This document shows positions 30,493 to 40,431 of a stretch of DNA of 64,000 bases, one piece after another (the stretch's first letter is position 1; each line of letters begins with the position of its first letter). Made by a program: the position numbers and the translations under genes. The notes beneath the pieces are model-generated. The model made no database searches. It was not told where the DNA came from and saw nothing but the letters and a program-made list of their open reading frames with translations. The stretch comes from Amycolatopsis deserti (GTDB lineage Bacteria > Actinomycetota > Actinomycetes > Mycobacteriales > Pseudonocardiaceae): the NCBI RefSeq assembly GCF_014653945.1, contig NZ_BNAU01000008.1, positions 281,421 through 345,420 on the forward strand, read 5' to 3'.

Positions 30493-31812
30493 CTACCTCT
30501 CCAGGCAGGGCCGCTTCGGGTCGAAGGTCCAGCCCTCGATCAGGTACTGCATCGCCGCGGCGTCGTCGCGTGTGCTCAGGCCCTCGCGCTCGTACAGCTC
30601 GTGCGCCTGCTCCACCTGGTCCCAGTCCAGCTCCACCCCGAGGCCCGGCCGCCGCGGCACCTCGATCTCCCCGTCCTCGATCCGCAGCGGCTCGACCGTC
30701 AGGCGCTGGCCGTCCTGCCAGATCCAGTGCGTGTCGATCGCCGTGATGTCGCCCGGCGCGGCCGCCGCGACGTGCGTGAACATCGCCAGCGACACGTCGA
30801 AGTGGTTGTTCGAGTGCGAACCCCACGTCAGCCCCCACGCGTCGCACAACTGCGCGACCCGCACCGAACCCGCCATCGTCCAGAAGTGCGGGTCCGCCAG
30901 CGGGATGTCCACCGCATCCATCCGCACCGCGTGCCCGAGCTGCCGCCAGTCGGTCGCGATCATGTTCGTCGCCGTCCGCAGCCCCGTCGCGCGCCGGAAC
31001 TCCGCCATCGTCTCCCGGCCCGAGTACCCGCCCTCCGCGCCGCACGGGTCCTCCGCGTACGACAACACGTCCCGCAACGACCGGCCCACCCGGATCGCCT
31101 CGTCCAGGAGCCACCCGCCGTTCGGGTCCAGCGTGATCCGCGCCGACGGGAACCGCGCGGCCAGCGCCCGCACCGCCTCCGCCTCCTCCTCGGCCGGCAG
31201 CACCCCGCCCTTCAGCTTGAAGTCGCAGAACCCGTACCGCGCGTGCGCCGCCTCCGCCAGCCGCACCACGGCCTCCGGCGTCAGCGCCTCCTCGTCGCGC
31301 ACCCGGAACCACCCGTCACCGGACCCGCCCCGGTACGGCAGGTCCGTCCGCGTCCGGTCACCCACGTAGAACAGGTACCCCAGCACCGGCACCCGGTCCC
31401 GCTGCCGCCCCTCGCCCAGCAGATCCGCCACCGGCACCTCGAGGTGCTGCCCGAGCAGGTCGAGCAGCGCGGCCTCGAGCGCGGTCACCGCGTGGATCGT
31501 CACCCGCAGGTCGAACGTCTGCGCGCCGCGGCCGGCCGCGTCCCGGTCGGCGAACCGGCGCCGCACCTCGTCCAGCACCGCGTGGTACCGGCTCACCGGC
31601 CGCCCCACCACCAGTGAGCGCGAATCCTCCAAAGTGGACCGGATCGGCTCCCCGCCGGGCACCTCGCCGACCCCGGTGCGGCCCTCGGAATCGGTGAGCA
31701 CCACCAGGTTCCGTGTGAAGAACGGCGCGTGCGCACCGCTGAGGTTGAGCAGCATGCTGTCCTGACCCGCGACGGGCACCACCCGCATCTCGGTCACCAC
31801 AGGAACGGTCAT
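30493..31812 (-). CDS. gudD: Glucarate dehydratase, 439 aa
   Basis: Enolase-superfamily dehydratase that converts D-glucarate (and L-idarate) to 5-keto-4-deoxyglucarate. The KxK catalytic motif is in FCDFKLKGG, metal ligands in ITLDPNGGW and [16 protein letters not shown], and the second base His in [13 protein letters not shown]. The opening [20 protein letters not shown] and the total length match the GlucD group. The ATG at 31812 has AAAGG upstream; the frame continues upstream only as a shadow of the dehydrogenase gene. It is the last gene of a four-gene minus-strand operon (MFS, KdgD, dehydrogenase, GudD). Confidence 0.93.
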   Translation of the reverse strand: MTVPVVTEMRVVPVAGQDSMLLNLSGAHAPFFTRNLVVLTDSEGRTGVGEVPGGEPIRSTLEDSRSLVVGRPVSRYHAVLDEVRRRFADRDAAGRGAQTFDLRVTIHAVTALEAALLDLLGQHLEVPVADLLGEGRQRDRVPVLGYLFYVGDRTRTDLPYRGGSGDGWFRVRDEEALTPEAVVRLAEAAHARYGFCDFKLKGGVLPAEEEAEAVRALAARFPSARITLDPNGGWLLDEAIRVGRSLRDVLSYAEDPCGAEGGYSGRETMAEFRRATGLRTATNMIATDWRQLGHAVRMDAVDIPLADPHFWTMAGSVRVAQLCDAWGLTWGSHSNNHFDVSLAMFTHVAAAAPGDITAIDTHWIWQDGQRLTVEPLRIEDGEIEVPRRPGLGVELDWDQVEQAHELYEREGLSTRDDAAAMQYLIEGWTFDPKRPCLER

Positions 31813-31825
31813 CTCGAAAAGCCTT

Positions 31826-33397
31826 TCAGTCGCGGGAGAGCTCGCCGTCGATCCTGCGCCACACGCCTTCCGGATTGCCGTCGCGCAGCACCGGGGGCAG
31901 CAGCGCGGCCGGCACGTCCTGGTAGGCCACCGGCCGCAGGAACCGCTCGATCGCGAGCGAGCCGACCGACGTCGTGCGGGAATCGGAGGTGGCCGGGAAC
32001 GGGCCGCCGTGCACCATCGCGTGCCCGACCTCGACCCCGGTGGGCCAGCCGTTGAACAGGATCCGCCCCGCCTTGCGCTCCAGCACCGGCAGCAGCGCGG
32101 CGGCCAGCGGCTCATCGGCTTCCGAGGCGTGCACGGTCGCCGTCAGCTGCCCCTCCAGCGCACGCACCACGCCGAGCAGCTCAGCCTGGTCGGCGCACCG
32201 CACCACCAGCGAGGTCGCGCCGAACACCTCCTCCTGCAGCTCGGCGGTGAACCGCGACCCGTCGACCGTCAGCAGCGCCGCGCCACCACAGGCCGCCGCC
32301 GACCCGGCCTCGCCGCGCGCCAGTTCGGTAACCCCAGGCCGTCCGGCCAGCCGGTCCTGGCCGCTCGCGTACGCGCCGGCGATGCCCAGCGTCAGCATCG
32401 TCCCGCCCTGGTCCGCCCGCACCGCCTCCGCCGCCGCGAACAAGAACTCGTCCAGGCCAGGCCCCTCGACCGCCAGCACCAGACCCGGGTTCGTGCAGAA
32501 CTGGCCCGCCCCCAGCGTCAGCGAGGCGACGAACGCCGCGCCCAGATCGGCACCGCGCGAAGCGAGCGCGTCCGGCAGCAGCACCACCGGGTTCACGCTG
32601 CTCATCTCGGCGTACACCGGGATCGGCTGGGGCCGGGAGGCCGCCGCGGAAGCCAGCGCCAGCCCCGCCCGGCGCGACCCGGTGAACCCGGCCGCCTGGA
32701 TCCGCGGATCGGTCACCAGCCGCGTGCCCAGCTCCGGCCCGTCCCCTACGAGCAACGAGAACACGCCCTCGGGCAGCCCGCACGCCACCACTGCGGCCCG
32801 CACCGCGGACGCGACCAGCTCGGACGTGCCCAGGTGCGCGTCGTGCGCCTTCACCACGACCGGGCAGCCCGCCGCCAGGGCGGAGGCTGTGTCCCCGCCC
32901 GCGACGGAGAACGCCAGCGGGAAGTTGCTCGCGCCGAACACCGCGACCGGCCCGAGCGGCACCCGCCGCTGCCGGATGTCCGCACGCGGCAGGGGAGTGC
33001 GGTCCGGCTGGGCCGGGTCGATGCGTGCGCCGTGCCAGCTGCCCTCGCGCAGCGTCGCGGCGAACAGCCGCAGCTGCCCGGTGGTGCGGCCGACCTCGCC
33101 GGTCAGCCGTGCTTGCGGCAGGCCCGTCTCCAGCACCGCCCGCTCGACGATCGGCTCGGCCAGCGCACCGATCTCGTCCGCGATCCGCTCCAGGAACGCC
33201 GCCCGGGTCTCCGAGTCGGTGGCGCGGTAGACGTCGAACGCCTCCTCGGCCAGCGAAGCGGCCCGTGCGACCTCCGCCGCGCCGCCGTAGCGGTAGCCGG
33301 GCTCCAGCTCCTCGCCGGTGCGCGGGTCACGCGAGCGGACCTCCTTGCCGGAGCCGCTCACCCGCGCCGCCCCGACGAACATCTCCCCGGTCAGCAT
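31826..33397 (-). CDS. 2,5-dioxovalerate (2-oxoglutarate semialdehyde) dehydrogenase, 523 aa
   Basis: An aldehyde dehydrogenase of the KGSADH type that oxidises 2-oxoglutarate semialdehyde to 2-oxoglutarate with NAD(P). Seen are [20 protein letters not shown] (Asn of the active site), [16 protein letters not shown] (catalytic Glu) and [11 protein letters not shown] (catalytic Cys). Length slightly above 500 aa is typical of this subgroup. The ATG at 33397 overlaps the end of the KdgD gene by 7 bp. The neighbours on both sides make precisely the intermediate it would consume. Confidence 0.92.
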   Translation of the reverse strand: MLTGEMFVGAARVSGSGKEVRSRDPRTGEELEPGYRYGGAAEVARAASLAEEAFDVYRATDSETRAAFLERIADEIGALAEPIVERAVLETGLPQARLTGEVGRTTGQLRLFAATLREGSWHGARIDPAQPDRTPLPRADIRQRRVPLGPVAVFGASNFPLAFSVAGGDTASALAAGCPVVVKAHDAHLGTSELVASAVRAAVVACGLPEGVFSLLVGDGPELGTRLVTDPRIQAAGFTGSRRAGLALASAAASRPQPIPVYAEMSSVNPVVLLPDALASRGADLGAAFVASLTLGAGQFCTNPGLVLAVEGPGLDEFLFAAAEAVRADQGGTMLTLGIAGAYASGQDRLAGRPGVTELARGEAGSAAACGGAALLTVDGSRFTAELQEEVFGATSLVVRCADQAELLGVVRALEGQLTATVHASEADEPLAAALLPVLERKAGRILFNGWPTGVEVGHAMVHGGPFPATSDSRTTSVGSLAIERFLRPVAYQDVPAALLPPVLRDGNPEGVWRRIDGELSRD

Positions 33398-34308
33398 CCG
33401 GCCACCGTCTCGATCAGCGTGGTCAGCGCGGCCAGCTCGTCCGGCGTGAGGTCGGTCAGCGGCGGGCGGACCGGCCCGGCGGGGTGGCCGGTGGCGGTCA
33501 TGCCGGCCTTGACGATGCTCACGGCGTATCCGGCCTTCCGGTTGCGGATCTCCACGTACGGCAGCACGAACTCCTTCAGCATGCGCCGCACCTCGTCCCG
33601 CTGCCCGGCCCGCACCGCGGCGTAGAAGGCCAGCGCGAACTCCGGCACGAAGTTGAAGATCGCCGACGAGTAGGTGGTGACGCCCAGCTCCAGGTAGGGC
33701 AGCGCGAACGTCTCGGCGGTGGGCAGGCCACCGATGTAGGTGAGGCGGTCGCCGAGCCGCGCGTGGATCTTGGTGATCGCCTCGACGTCGCCCACGCCGT
33801 CCTTGTACCCGACGAGGTTCGGGCAGTCCTCGGCCAGCGCGTCCACGGTTTCGGCGGTGTACTTGGCGTTGGCGCGGCTGTAGACGATCACGCCGAGCGA
33901 GGTGGCCGCGCACACCGCGCGCACGTGCTCGGCCAGGCCGTCCTGGGGCGCTTCGGTGAGGTAGGGCGGGAACAGCAGGATGCCGTCCGCGCCCGCCCGC
34001 TCGGCCGCGCGGGCGAACTCGACCGCCGCCGCCGTGCTCTGCCCGGCCGGGGCGACGATCGGCGTGCCCTCGGGGGCGCTGTCCACCGCGGCCCGCACCA
34101 CGCGGTCCACTTCGGACGGGGTGAGCGAGAAGAACTCCCCGGTCCCGCCCGCGGCGAACAGCCCGGCCACCTCGTACTTGCCCAGCCGGGCGATGTTGTC
34201 GCGGTAGGCGGGCTCGTCGAAGTTCAGCTCGCGGTCGAAGTGCGTGACCGGGAACGACAGCAGGCCGGAGCCCAGCCGCCGGGCGAGCTCGGTCGGGGTG
34301 AACGTCAT
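33391..34308 (-). CDS. kdgD: 5-dehydro-4-deoxyglucarate dehydratase, 305 aa
   Basis: DHDPS/NAL-superfamily TIM barrel that decarboxylates and dehydrates 5-keto-4-deoxyglucarate to 2-oxoglutarate semialdehyde. The substrate-binding loop [11 protein letters not shown] is near residue 45, the catalytic Tyr lies in [11 protein letters not shown] and the Schiff-base Lys in [10 protein letters not shown]. Start ATG 34308 overlaps the MFS stop (ATGA); the very long open frame upstream is shadow. Position between MFS and dehydrogenase matches known glucarate operons. Confidence 0.93.
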   Translation of the reverse strand: MTFTPTELARRLGSGLLSFPVTHFDRELNFDEPAYRDNIARLGKYEVAGLFAAGGTGEFFSLTPSEVDRVVRAAVDSAPEGTPIVAPAGQSTAAAVEFARAAERAGADGILLFPPYLTEAPQDGLAEHVRAVCAATSLGVIVYSRANAKYTAETVDALAEDCPNLVGYKDGVGDVEAITKIHARLGDRLTYIGGLPTAETFALPYLELGVTTYSSAIFNFVPEFALAFYAAVRAGQRDEVRRMLKEFVLPYVEIRNRKAGYAVSIVKAGMTATGHPAGPVRPPLTDLTPDELAALTTLIETVAGC

Positions 34309-35639
34309 GACTTCTCTCCAACGGTCTCTCGGAGGGTTACCGGGGGCGCCACGACCCGGTCGCGGCGCAGGAACAGCACGAGGACGGCGGCGACCAGGCA
34401 CGCGGCGGCCAGGGCGTACAGGCCCCAGGTCACCTCGCCGGTCGCCTCCTTGATCAGGCCGAAGCCGTAGGGCGCGACGAACCCGCCGAGGTTGCCCAGC
34501 GAGTTGATGATCGCCACCGCGGACGCCAGGGCCAGCGGGTGCACGCTGCCCTGCGGGATTGTCCAGAACAGCGGGCTGGCGCTCTTGAAGCCCATCGCCG
34601 CGACGCACAGGAACACCAGCGCGAGCACCGGCGAGACCACCGCCGCGAGGTAGGTGCCGGCCGCGGCGACGACGAGCGCGCCGATCAGCAGCGGCTTGCT
34701 GCGCCCCAGCTTGTCCGACGCGCGCCCGGTGAAGTACATCGCGACCACCGCGCAGATCCACGGCAGCGACGACAGCAGGCCGACGGTGATGTCGTTCGTG
34801 CCCTCGATGCGGCGGATGATGTTCGGCAGCCAGAACGTGTTCGCGTAGATGGACAGCTGGATCGCGAAGTAGATGACGCAGAAGACCAGGATCTGCGGCT
34901 GCACCAGCAGGCGCCAGCGCGACACCGACCCGCTCGCGGCGGTGAACCGGCGGGCCTCGTCCTCCTGCTCGATGGCCGCGACCAGGGCGTTCTGCTCGGG
35001 CCCGCTCAGCCACTTCGCGTCGGCGATCCGGCTGTCCAGCCGCGTGTAGGCGATCAGGCCGACCACGACCGACAGCAGGCCCTCCAGGCCGAACAGCCAC
35101 TGCCAGCCGGCCGCGCCGAGGAAGCCGTGCAGCGACAGCAGCGGCCCGGACAGCGGGCCGGACACCGCGGCGGCGATCGAGGAGCCCGCGACGAACAGCG
35201 CGGTCGCCCGGCCGCGGTGCGACGAGGGCAGCCAGCGCGAGAAGAAGTAGATGATCGCCGGGAAGAACCCGGCCTCGGCGGCGCCGAGCAGGAACCGCAG
35301 CACGTAGAACGACGTGGGCCCCTGCACGAACGCCATCGCGGCGGACACCAGGCCCCAGCTGACCATGATGCGGGTCAGCCAGATCTTCGGCCCGTAGCGC
35401 TCCATCAGCATGTTGCTGGGCAGTTCGAAGATCGCGTAGGCGATGAAGAACAGGCCGGCGCCCAGGCCGTAGGCGGCCGCGCCGATGCCGACGTCGGCTT
35501 CCAGGTGCTCCTGGGCGTACCCGATGTTGGAGCGGTTGAGCTGGTTGCAGATCAGCATCACGACGAACAGCGGGACGACGCGGCGGAAGACCTTGCCGAC
35601 CGCGGCGTCGAGCGGCCCGGCGGTGGGGAGGGAGGACAT
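34305..35639 (-). CDS. MFS transporter, probable glucarate/galactarate porter, 444 aa
   Basis: Anion:cation symporter family of the MFS, with 12 helices. Typical blocks are [15 protein letters not shown] in helix 1, [20 protein letters not shown] in helix 2 and [16 protein letters not shown] in helix 4, as in phthalate and tartrate porters. The ATG at 35639 has GAGAGG upstream and replaces the longer frame from 35744. First gene of the glucarate operon and divergent from LysR, so import of the aldarate is the natural role. A second porter of related type lies at 36736. Confidence 0.88.
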   Translation of the reverse strand: MSSLPTAGPLDAAVGKVFRRVVPLFVVMLICNQLNRSNIGYAQEHLEADVGIGAAAYGLGAGLFFIAYAIFELPSNMLMERYGPKIWLTRIMVSWGLVSAAMAFVQGPTSFYVLRFLLGAAEAGFFPAIIYFFSRWLPSSHRGRATALFVAGSSIAAAVSGPLSGPLLSLHGFLGAAGWQWLFGLEGLLSVVVGLIAYTRLDSRIADAKWLSGPEQNALVAAIEQEDEARRFTAASGSVSRWRLLVQPQILVFCVIYFAIQLSIYANTFWLPNIIRRIEGTNDITVGLLSSLPWICAVVAMYFTGRASDKLGRSKPLLIGALVVAAAGTYLAAVVSPVLALVFLCVAAMGFKSASPLFWTIPQGSVHPLALASAVAIINSLGNLGGFVAPYGFGLIKEATGEVTWGLYALAAACLVAAVLVLFLRRDRVVAPPVTLRETVGEKS

Positions 35640-35706
35640 CGGTGACCTCTCGATGGACTGGGGATGTTCGGCTTCCCGACCGTAGGTGCCACCGGCGATA
35701 CCAGTC

Positions 35707-35720
35707 CAACACCGTTGTTG
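35707..35720. promoter_or_regulatory. Inverted repeat in the LysR/glucarate operon divergent gap
   Basis: CAACA-CCGT-TGTTG lies in the 103-bp gap between the MFS gene (minus) and the LysR gene (plus), flanked by two GATACC motifs (about 35696 and 35728). LysR proteins bind such interrupted dyads at divergent promoters. Confidence 0.5.
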
Positions 35721-35742
35721 CATCCGATGATACCTTCTCGGC

Positions 35743-36636
35743 ATGGAGTTCTCGTTCGGCCAGCTCGAGGGCTTCGTCGCCGTCGCCGAGGAACGTCATT
35801 TCGGCCGCGCCGCCGAGCGCCTTTCCATGACCCAGCCGCCGCTGAGCAGGCAGATCCAGAAGCTGGAGCGGTCGGTCGGCGCGCAGCTGCTGGACCGCGA
35901 CAGCCGCGGCGTGCGGCTCACCGCGGCCGGTGAGGCGTTCCTGGTCGACGCGCGGCGGCTGCTCGCGCTCGCCGGGCGCGCCCCCGACCTCGCGCGGCGC
36001 ATCGCGGCGGGCGAGGCCGGCTCGATCCGCATCGGCTTCACCGGCGCTTCGGCCTTCGGGGTGCTCGGCCGGGTCCTCAACACGGTCGGCGGCCGGCTGC
36101 CGGACCTGCGCGTGGAACTGTCCGAAATGGTCACCGGCGAACAGGTCGCCGCGCTGGCCAACGGCGAGATCGACCTGGGCCTGGCGCGCCCGCCGTTCGA
36201 CACCGAGACCTTCGCCTCCCGCCCGGTGCACCGGGAACGGCTCGTGCTGTGCGTGCCGGCGGGGCACCGGCTCGCCGGCGGCGGGCCGGTCGCCCCGGAG
36301 GACCTGGCGAACGAGCCGCTGATCATGCACTCGGCGGTCAAGGCGCGCTACTTCTACGACCTGGTGGTCGGGCTGGTGCCGATCGCGCACCGCAACGTGG
36401 TCCACGCGGTGAGCCAGATCCAGACGATGATCTGGCTGGTCGCCGCCGGCCGGGGCATCGCGTTCGTGCCCGAGTCGGCGACGCGGATGCGGATCGACGG
36501 GGTGGCCTGGCCCGAGCTCGGCGGGCTGCCGGACCGGCCGGTGGAGCTGCACCTGTTGTGGGCACGCGAGTCGGCGAACCCGGCACTGTCCACTGTGCTC
36601 ACCGCGCTGGAGCCGCTCACCGCCGAGCTGACGTGA
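35743..36636 (+). CDS. LysR-family transcriptional regulator, 297 aa
   Basis: The winged helix is at residues 4-65 ([32 protein letters not shown]), followed by a periplasmic-binding-like effector domain ([12 protein letters not shown], then GLARPPF and [13 protein letters not shown]). Full family length. It sits between two oppositely directed aldarate operons, with dyads on both sides, and most likely activates both in response to glucarate, galactarate or 5-keto-4-deoxyglucarate. Confidence 0.92.
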   Translation: MEFSFGQLEGFVAVAEERHFGRAAERLSMTQPPLSRQIQKLERSVGAQLLDRDSRGVRLTAAGEAFLVDARRLLALAGRAPDLARRIAAGEAGSIRIGFTGASAFGVLGRVLNTVGGRLPDLRVELSEMVTGEQVAALANGEIDLGLARPPFDTETFASRPVHRERLVLCVPAGHRLAGGGPVAPEDLANEPLIMHSAVKARYFYDLVVGLVPIAHRNVVHAVSQIQTMIWLVAAGRGIAFVPESATRMRIDGVAWPELGGLPDRPVELHLLWARESANPALSTVLTALEPLTAELT

Positions 36637-36662
36637 GCGATGCCGTGCCGGTATCACGCGAT

Positions 36663-36680
36663 GTCCAAACAGTCTTGGAC
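36663..36680. promoter_or_regulatory. Dyad and promoter upstream of the second aldarate operon
   Basis: GTCCAA-N6-TTGGAC (36663-36668 and 36675-36680) is a perfect dyad whose right arm can serve as a -35 (TTGGAC). TAACCT at 36700-36705 is a possible -10 after 19 bp. The site precedes the MFS gene at 36736. Confidence 0.45.
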
Positions 36681-36735
36681 GGGAATCGATCCACCGCCCT
36701 AACCTCCTGACACACTCCAACGCAGGAGGACCACG

Positions 36736-38109
36736 ATGTCGGAAACCGAGACGGCGCAGGCCGTGGCGCGCCCCGCGACCGGCCGCCGCCGCGTCCCCAC
36801 CCGGTACCTCGTTCTCGCCCTGATCTTCATCATCACCGCGATCAACTACGCCGACCGCAGCAGCCTGTCGATCACCGGCAGCAGCCTGCAGGCCGACCTC
36901 GGCTTCAGCACCGTCCAGCTGGGTTACATCTTCTCCGCGTTCAGCTGGGCCTACGTGGTCGGGCAGCTGCCCGGCGGGATGCTGCTGGACCGCTTCGGCG
37001 CGCGCAAGATCTACGCGCTGAGCCTCGCGCTGTGGACCGTGGTCACCGCCGCGATCAGCCTGGTCGGCCTGATCACCACGCCCGTCCTGGTGGCCGTGAC
37101 GATCGTGTTCGCGCTCCGGCTGCTGCTGGGCGTGTTCGAGTCACCGGCGTTCCCGGCCAACGCGCGCGTGGCGACCACCTGGTTCCCCACCGCCGAACGC
37201 GGCCGCGCCACCGCGGTGTTCAACTCCGCCCAGTACTTCGCCACCGCGTTGTTCGCCCCCGTGATGGGCTGGATCACGCACGAGTTCGGCTGGCGCTGGG
37301 TGTTCGTCATGCTCGGCGTGCTCGGGCTGACGCTCGCCGTCGTGTGGCTGCGCTGGATGGACTCGCCGCGCCGCCACCCGCGGGTGACTGAGGCCGAGCT
37401 GGAGACCATGACCACCGGCGGCGCCCTGGTCGACCTGGACGACGCGCGCACCCGCGCCGAACAGCGCGCCCCATTGGACCGCCGCACGATCGCGCGGATC
37501 TTCTCCACCCGCCCGCTGTGGGGCGTCTACCTGTCGCAGTACGCGGTCAACGCGCTGACCTACTTCTTCATCACGTGGTTCCCGGTCTACCTGGTCAAGG
37601 GCCGCGGGTTGTCGTTGCTGGAGGTCGGGTTCGTGGCCGCGCTGCCCGCGCTGTGCGGGTTCGCCGGCGGGCTGGTCGGCGGGTTCGCCTCGGACGCCTT
37701 GCTGCGCCGGGGCAAGTCGCTGACCGCGGCACGCAAGATCCCGTCGGTGATCGGCATGGTGCTGGCGACCAGCATCGCGTTGTGCAGCCTGACCGACAGC
37801 AGCGCGCTGATCATCGCGATCATGACGCTGGCGTTCTTCGGCAAGGGCGTCGGTTCGCTGGGCTGGGCCATCACCACCGACATCGCGCCGCCGCAGGCGA
37901 CCAGTTTCGTCAGCTCGACGATGAACGCGTTCGGCAACGCGGCCGGGATCGTCACGCCCATCGTCATCGGCTACACCGTGCAGGCCACGGGTTCGTTCAA
38001 CACCGCGCTGTGGTTCGTCGCCGCGCACGGCGTGCTGGCCCTCGTCGGGCTCGCCGTGATGGGGAAGATCCGCCGCATCGAGTTCGACACCAGGGAGCAG
38101 ACCGCATGA
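36736..38109 (+). CDS. MFS transporter of the GudP/ExuT type, 457 aa
   Basis: 12 helices with [20 protein letters not shown] in helix 1 (the D-x-N-x-x-D/R pattern of hexuronate and glucarate permeases), [19 protein letters not shown] after helix 2 and [17 protein letters not shown] in helix 4. It belongs to the same large family as the porter at 34305 but is closer to the glucarate/galactarate group GudP. GGAGGA precedes the ATG. Its stop overlaps the start of the galactarate-type dehydratase (ATGA), so the pair would import and dehydrate one aldarate. Confidence 0.9.
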   Translation: MSETETAQAVARPATGRRRVPTRYLVLALIFIITAINYADRSSLSITGSSLQADLGFSTVQLGYIFSAFSWAYVVGQLPGGMLLDRFGARKIYALSLALWTVVTAAISLVGLITTPVLVAVTIVFALRLLLGVFESPAFPANARVATTWFPTAERGRATAVFNSAQYFATALFAPVMGWITHEFGWRWVFVMLGVLGLTLAVVWLRWMDSPRRHPRVTEAELETMTTGGALVDLDDARTRAEQRAPLDRRTIARIFSTRPLWGVYLSQYAVNALTYFFITWFPVYLVKGRGLSLLEVGFVAALPALCGFAGGLVGGFASDALLRRGKSLTAARKIPSVIGMVLATSIALCSLTDSSALIIAIMTLAFFGKGVGSLGWAITTDIAPPQATSFVSSTMNAFGNAAGIVTPIVIGYTVQATGSFNTALWFVAAHGVLALVGLAVMGKIRRIEFDTREQTA

Positions 38110-39233
38110 GCGCGACCCTCGACCGCATCACCCGCGTCCGGATCTCGTCGGTGACGCTGCCGCTGGCGACCCCGGTCAGCGACGCGAAAGTCCTCACCGG
38201 ACGGCAGAAACCGATGACCGAGGTGGCGATGCTGTTCGCCGAGATCACCACCGAGAACGGGCTGGAGGGCGTCGGGTTCAGCTACTCGAAACGGGCCGGC
38301 GGGCCGGGCCAGTTCGCGCACGCCCGCGAGATCGCGCCGGTGCTGCTCGGCGAGGATCCCAGCGACATCGCCAAGATCTGGGACAAGCTGGTGTGGGCCG
38401 GTGCGTCGGTGGGACGCAGTGGCTTGCCGGTGCAGGCGATCGCGGCGTTCGACGTGGCGCTGTGGGACCTCAAGGCGAAGCGGGCCGGGCTGCCGCTCGC
38501 GAAACTGCTGGGCGCGCACCGGGATTCGGTGCGCTGCTACAACACTTCCGGCGGGTTCCTGCACTCGCCGATCGAGGAGGTGGTCGACCGCGCGGCCGCG
38601 GCCGTCGAGCGGGGCATCGGCGGGATCAAGATCAAGGTGGGCCACCCGTCGCACGAGGTCGACCTGGCCCGCGTGACGGCGGTGCGGGACAAGATCGGCG
38701 ACGTCCCGCTGATGGTCGACGCGAACCAGCAGTGGGACCGCGCCGCGGCGCGCCGCATGTGCCGCGCGCTGGAGCCGCTGGACCTGGTGTGGATCGAGGA
38801 GCCGCTGGACGCCTACGACTTCGAGGGGCACGCCCAGCTGTCGGCGGCGTTCGACACCCCGATCGCGACGGGCGAGATGCTCGCGAGCGCGGGGGAGCAC
38901 GCCGAGCTGATCCGGGCCCGTGGCGCGGACATCGTGCAGCCGGACGCGCCGCGCGTCGGGGGCATCACGCAGTTCCTGAAGGTCATGGCCCTGGCCGACC
39001 ACGCGCACCTGGGGCTGGCGCCGCACTTCGCGATGGAGATCCACATCCACCTGGCGGCTGCCTATCCGCGCGAGCCGTGGGTCGAGCACTTCGAATGGCT
39101 GGACCCGCTGTTCGACGAGCACCTGGAAATCGCGGACGGCCGCATGCACCTGTCCGGACGCCCCGGCCTGGGCGTGACGATCAGCGAGCAGGCCCGAGCC
39201 TGGACGGTGGCCCGCGACGAGGTGCACGCTTAG
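38106..39233 (+). CDS. L-talarate/galactarate dehydratase-like enolase-superfamily enzyme, 375 aa
   Basis: Mandelate-racemase-subgroup enzyme. The KxK base is in GGIKIKVGHPS, the metal ligands in MVDANQQWD, WIEEPLD and IATGEML, and the HisAsp partner in GLAPHFAMEIHIHLAA. TalrD/GalrD enzymes of about 375-400 aa dehydrate galactarate or L-talarate to 5-keto-4-deoxyglucarate, the same product as glucarate dehydratase, so this gene joins the same pathway. Other acid-sugar dehydratases of the subgroup are possible. Its 3' end overlaps the convergent lipoprotein gene by 4 bp. Confidence 0.85.
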   Translation: MSATLDRITRVRISSVTLPLATPVSDAKVLTGRQKPMTEVAMLFAEITTENGLEGVGFSYSKRAGGPGQFAHAREIAPVLLGEDPSDIAKIWDKLVWAGASVGRSGLPVQAIAAFDVALWDLKAKRAGLPLAKLLGAHRDSVRCYNTSGGFLHSPIEEVVDRAAAAVERGIGGIKIKVGHPSHEVDLARVTAVRDKIGDVPLMVDANQQWDRAAARRMCRALEPLDLVWIEEPLDAYDFEGHAQLSAAFDTPIATGEMLASAGEHAELIRARGADIVQPDAPRVGGITQFLKVMALADHAHLGLAPHFAMEIHIHLAAAYPREPWVEHFEWLDPLFDEHLEIADGRMHLSGRPGLGVTISEQARAWTVARDEVHA

Positions 39234-39724
39234 CGCGCCAGCTCCTCGGCCCAGGCGGTCACCGTGATCTCACCCGTCGTGCCGAGGTCGGTCTCCACCG
39301 GCAGGCGCTGCGGCGCCTCCCCGGGCCTGGAGGCGACACCGAGCGCCGAGCCGGTCAGCACCTCGCCGTCGGTCACCGTGTTCGCCCAGGACACCACCGA
39401 GACCAGGGACTTCCCCGGTGCCAGCGTGAAGGTCCCGGGGCCGGGGTCGATCGCCATGTAGGACGTGCCCCGCTCCACCGGGACGTCCAGCCCCCGGCCC
39501 TCCGGGCCGAGGACCTGGACGTCCGGGTAGCCGGACACCGCGCGGGTGGCGGTCCCGCAGTTGGTGAGCGTGAGCACGAACCCTCGGTGCCCCAGCGCCG
39601 CGTCGACCGGGCCCGCGTCGTAGTGGGCGCACTCCGCGGGCGGCGGTGGCGGAGGCTGCGGCGCGGGCGCCGAACACGCCGCGACGCACACCAGAACGGG
39701 CAGCACGAACCGGAATCCCCCCAT
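39230..39724 (-). CDS. DUF4232-type secreted lipoprotein, 164 aa
   Basis: Signal peptide with a lipobox (LVCVAAC, Cys near residue 17), a proline-rich linker of six consecutive prolines and then a beta-rich domain with two cysteines (ECAHYDAG, LTNCGTATRAVSGYP). The second block matches DUF4232 proteins of actinomycetes, exposed on the outer face of the membrane, function unknown. It overlaps the 3' end of the dehydratase gene by 4 bp and follows the SDR gene by 10 bp. Confidence 0.82.
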   Translation of the reverse strand: MGGFRFVLPVLVCVAACSAPAPQPPPPPPAECAHYDAGPVDAALGHRGFVLTLTNCGTATRAVSGYPDVQVLGPEGRGLDVPVERGTSYMAIDPGPGTFTLAPGKSLVSVVSWANTVTDGEVLTGSALGVASRPGEAPQRLPVETDLGTTGEITVTAWAEELAR

Positions 39725-39734
39725 GCGGGCCAGG

Positions 39735-40430
39735 TTACCGCTCGAACGCGGCCACCGGTCCGGCGAGGCCCGCCTTCACCCCGCGGCTCAGCTCGTCGCC
39801 CAGCACCTCCTCCTGCCCGCTCTCCACCGCGTCCAGGATCTGCCGCGCGAGGTCCTCCGGCGCCACCTTCGGGCCGTTCACGTGCGCGGCCATGTCGGTG
39901 TCCAGGTAGCCCACGTGCACGCCGACCACCAGCGTGCCCTGGCCGCGCAGCTCCCACCGGGCCGAGTTGGTGAACGACCACGCGGCCGCCTTCGCCGCGC
40001 TGTAGTCCGCGGTGATCGGCGGCGCGAGCCAGGACAGCACCGACAGCACGTTGACCAGCGCGCCCCCGCCGTTGCGGCCGAGGACCGGTGCGAACGCGCG
40101 GGACACGTGGACCGGGCCGAAGAAGTTGGTCTCCAGCACCGCCCGGGCCGCGTCCAGGTCCGGCGCGGTGAGCAGCGAACCGTTGCTGCCGATGCCCGCG
40201 TTGTTGACCACCAGCGTGGCGTCGGAAGCCAGCTCCGCCGCCGCGGCGACCGACGCGGGATCGGTGACGTCGAGCCGGACCGGTGTCAGGCGGGGATCGG
40301 TGATGCTCCGTGGATCCCGGGCCCCGGCGTAGACGGTTTTCGCGCCGCGGTCGAGCAAGGCGGTGGCGAGCACGCGGCCGAGGCCGCGGTTGGCGCCCGT
40401 CACGAGCGCGATCGAACCGGTGATGTCCAC
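39735..40430 (-). CDS. Short-chain dehydrogenase/reductase, 231 aa
   Basis: Classical SDR: VTGANRGLGRVLATALL at residues 9-25, NNAGIGSNG, catalytic Ser in LVNVLSVLSWLAPP, and YSAAKAAAW with the Tyr-Lys pair near 145-149. GTG start at 40430, 1 bp after the thiolase stop, so it is co-translated with the thiolase under the TetR-controlled promoter. Together they could handle a 3-oxoacyl or hydroxyacyl intermediate. The arrangement suggests CoA-linked degradation, but no dehydrogenase for CoA esters is present. Confidence 0.88.
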   Translation of the reverse strand: MDITGSIALVTGANRGLGRVLATALLDRGAKTVYAGARDPRSITDPRLTPVRLDVTDPASVAAAAELASDATLVVNNAGIGSNGSLLTAPDLDAARAVLETNFFGPVHVSRAFAPVLGRNGGGALVNVLSVLSWLAPPITADYSAAKAAAWSFTNSARWELRGQGTLVVGVHVGYLDTDMAAHVNGPKVAPEDLARQILDAVESGQEEVLGDELSRGVKAGLAGPVAAFER

Positions 40431-40431
40431 G

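Noticed and set aside
33391..36720. An 1109-codon minus-strand open frame
   Set aside because: Only its last 305 codons (from the ATG at 34308) match KdgD; the rest is antisense to the LysR gene or out of frame with the MFS gene.
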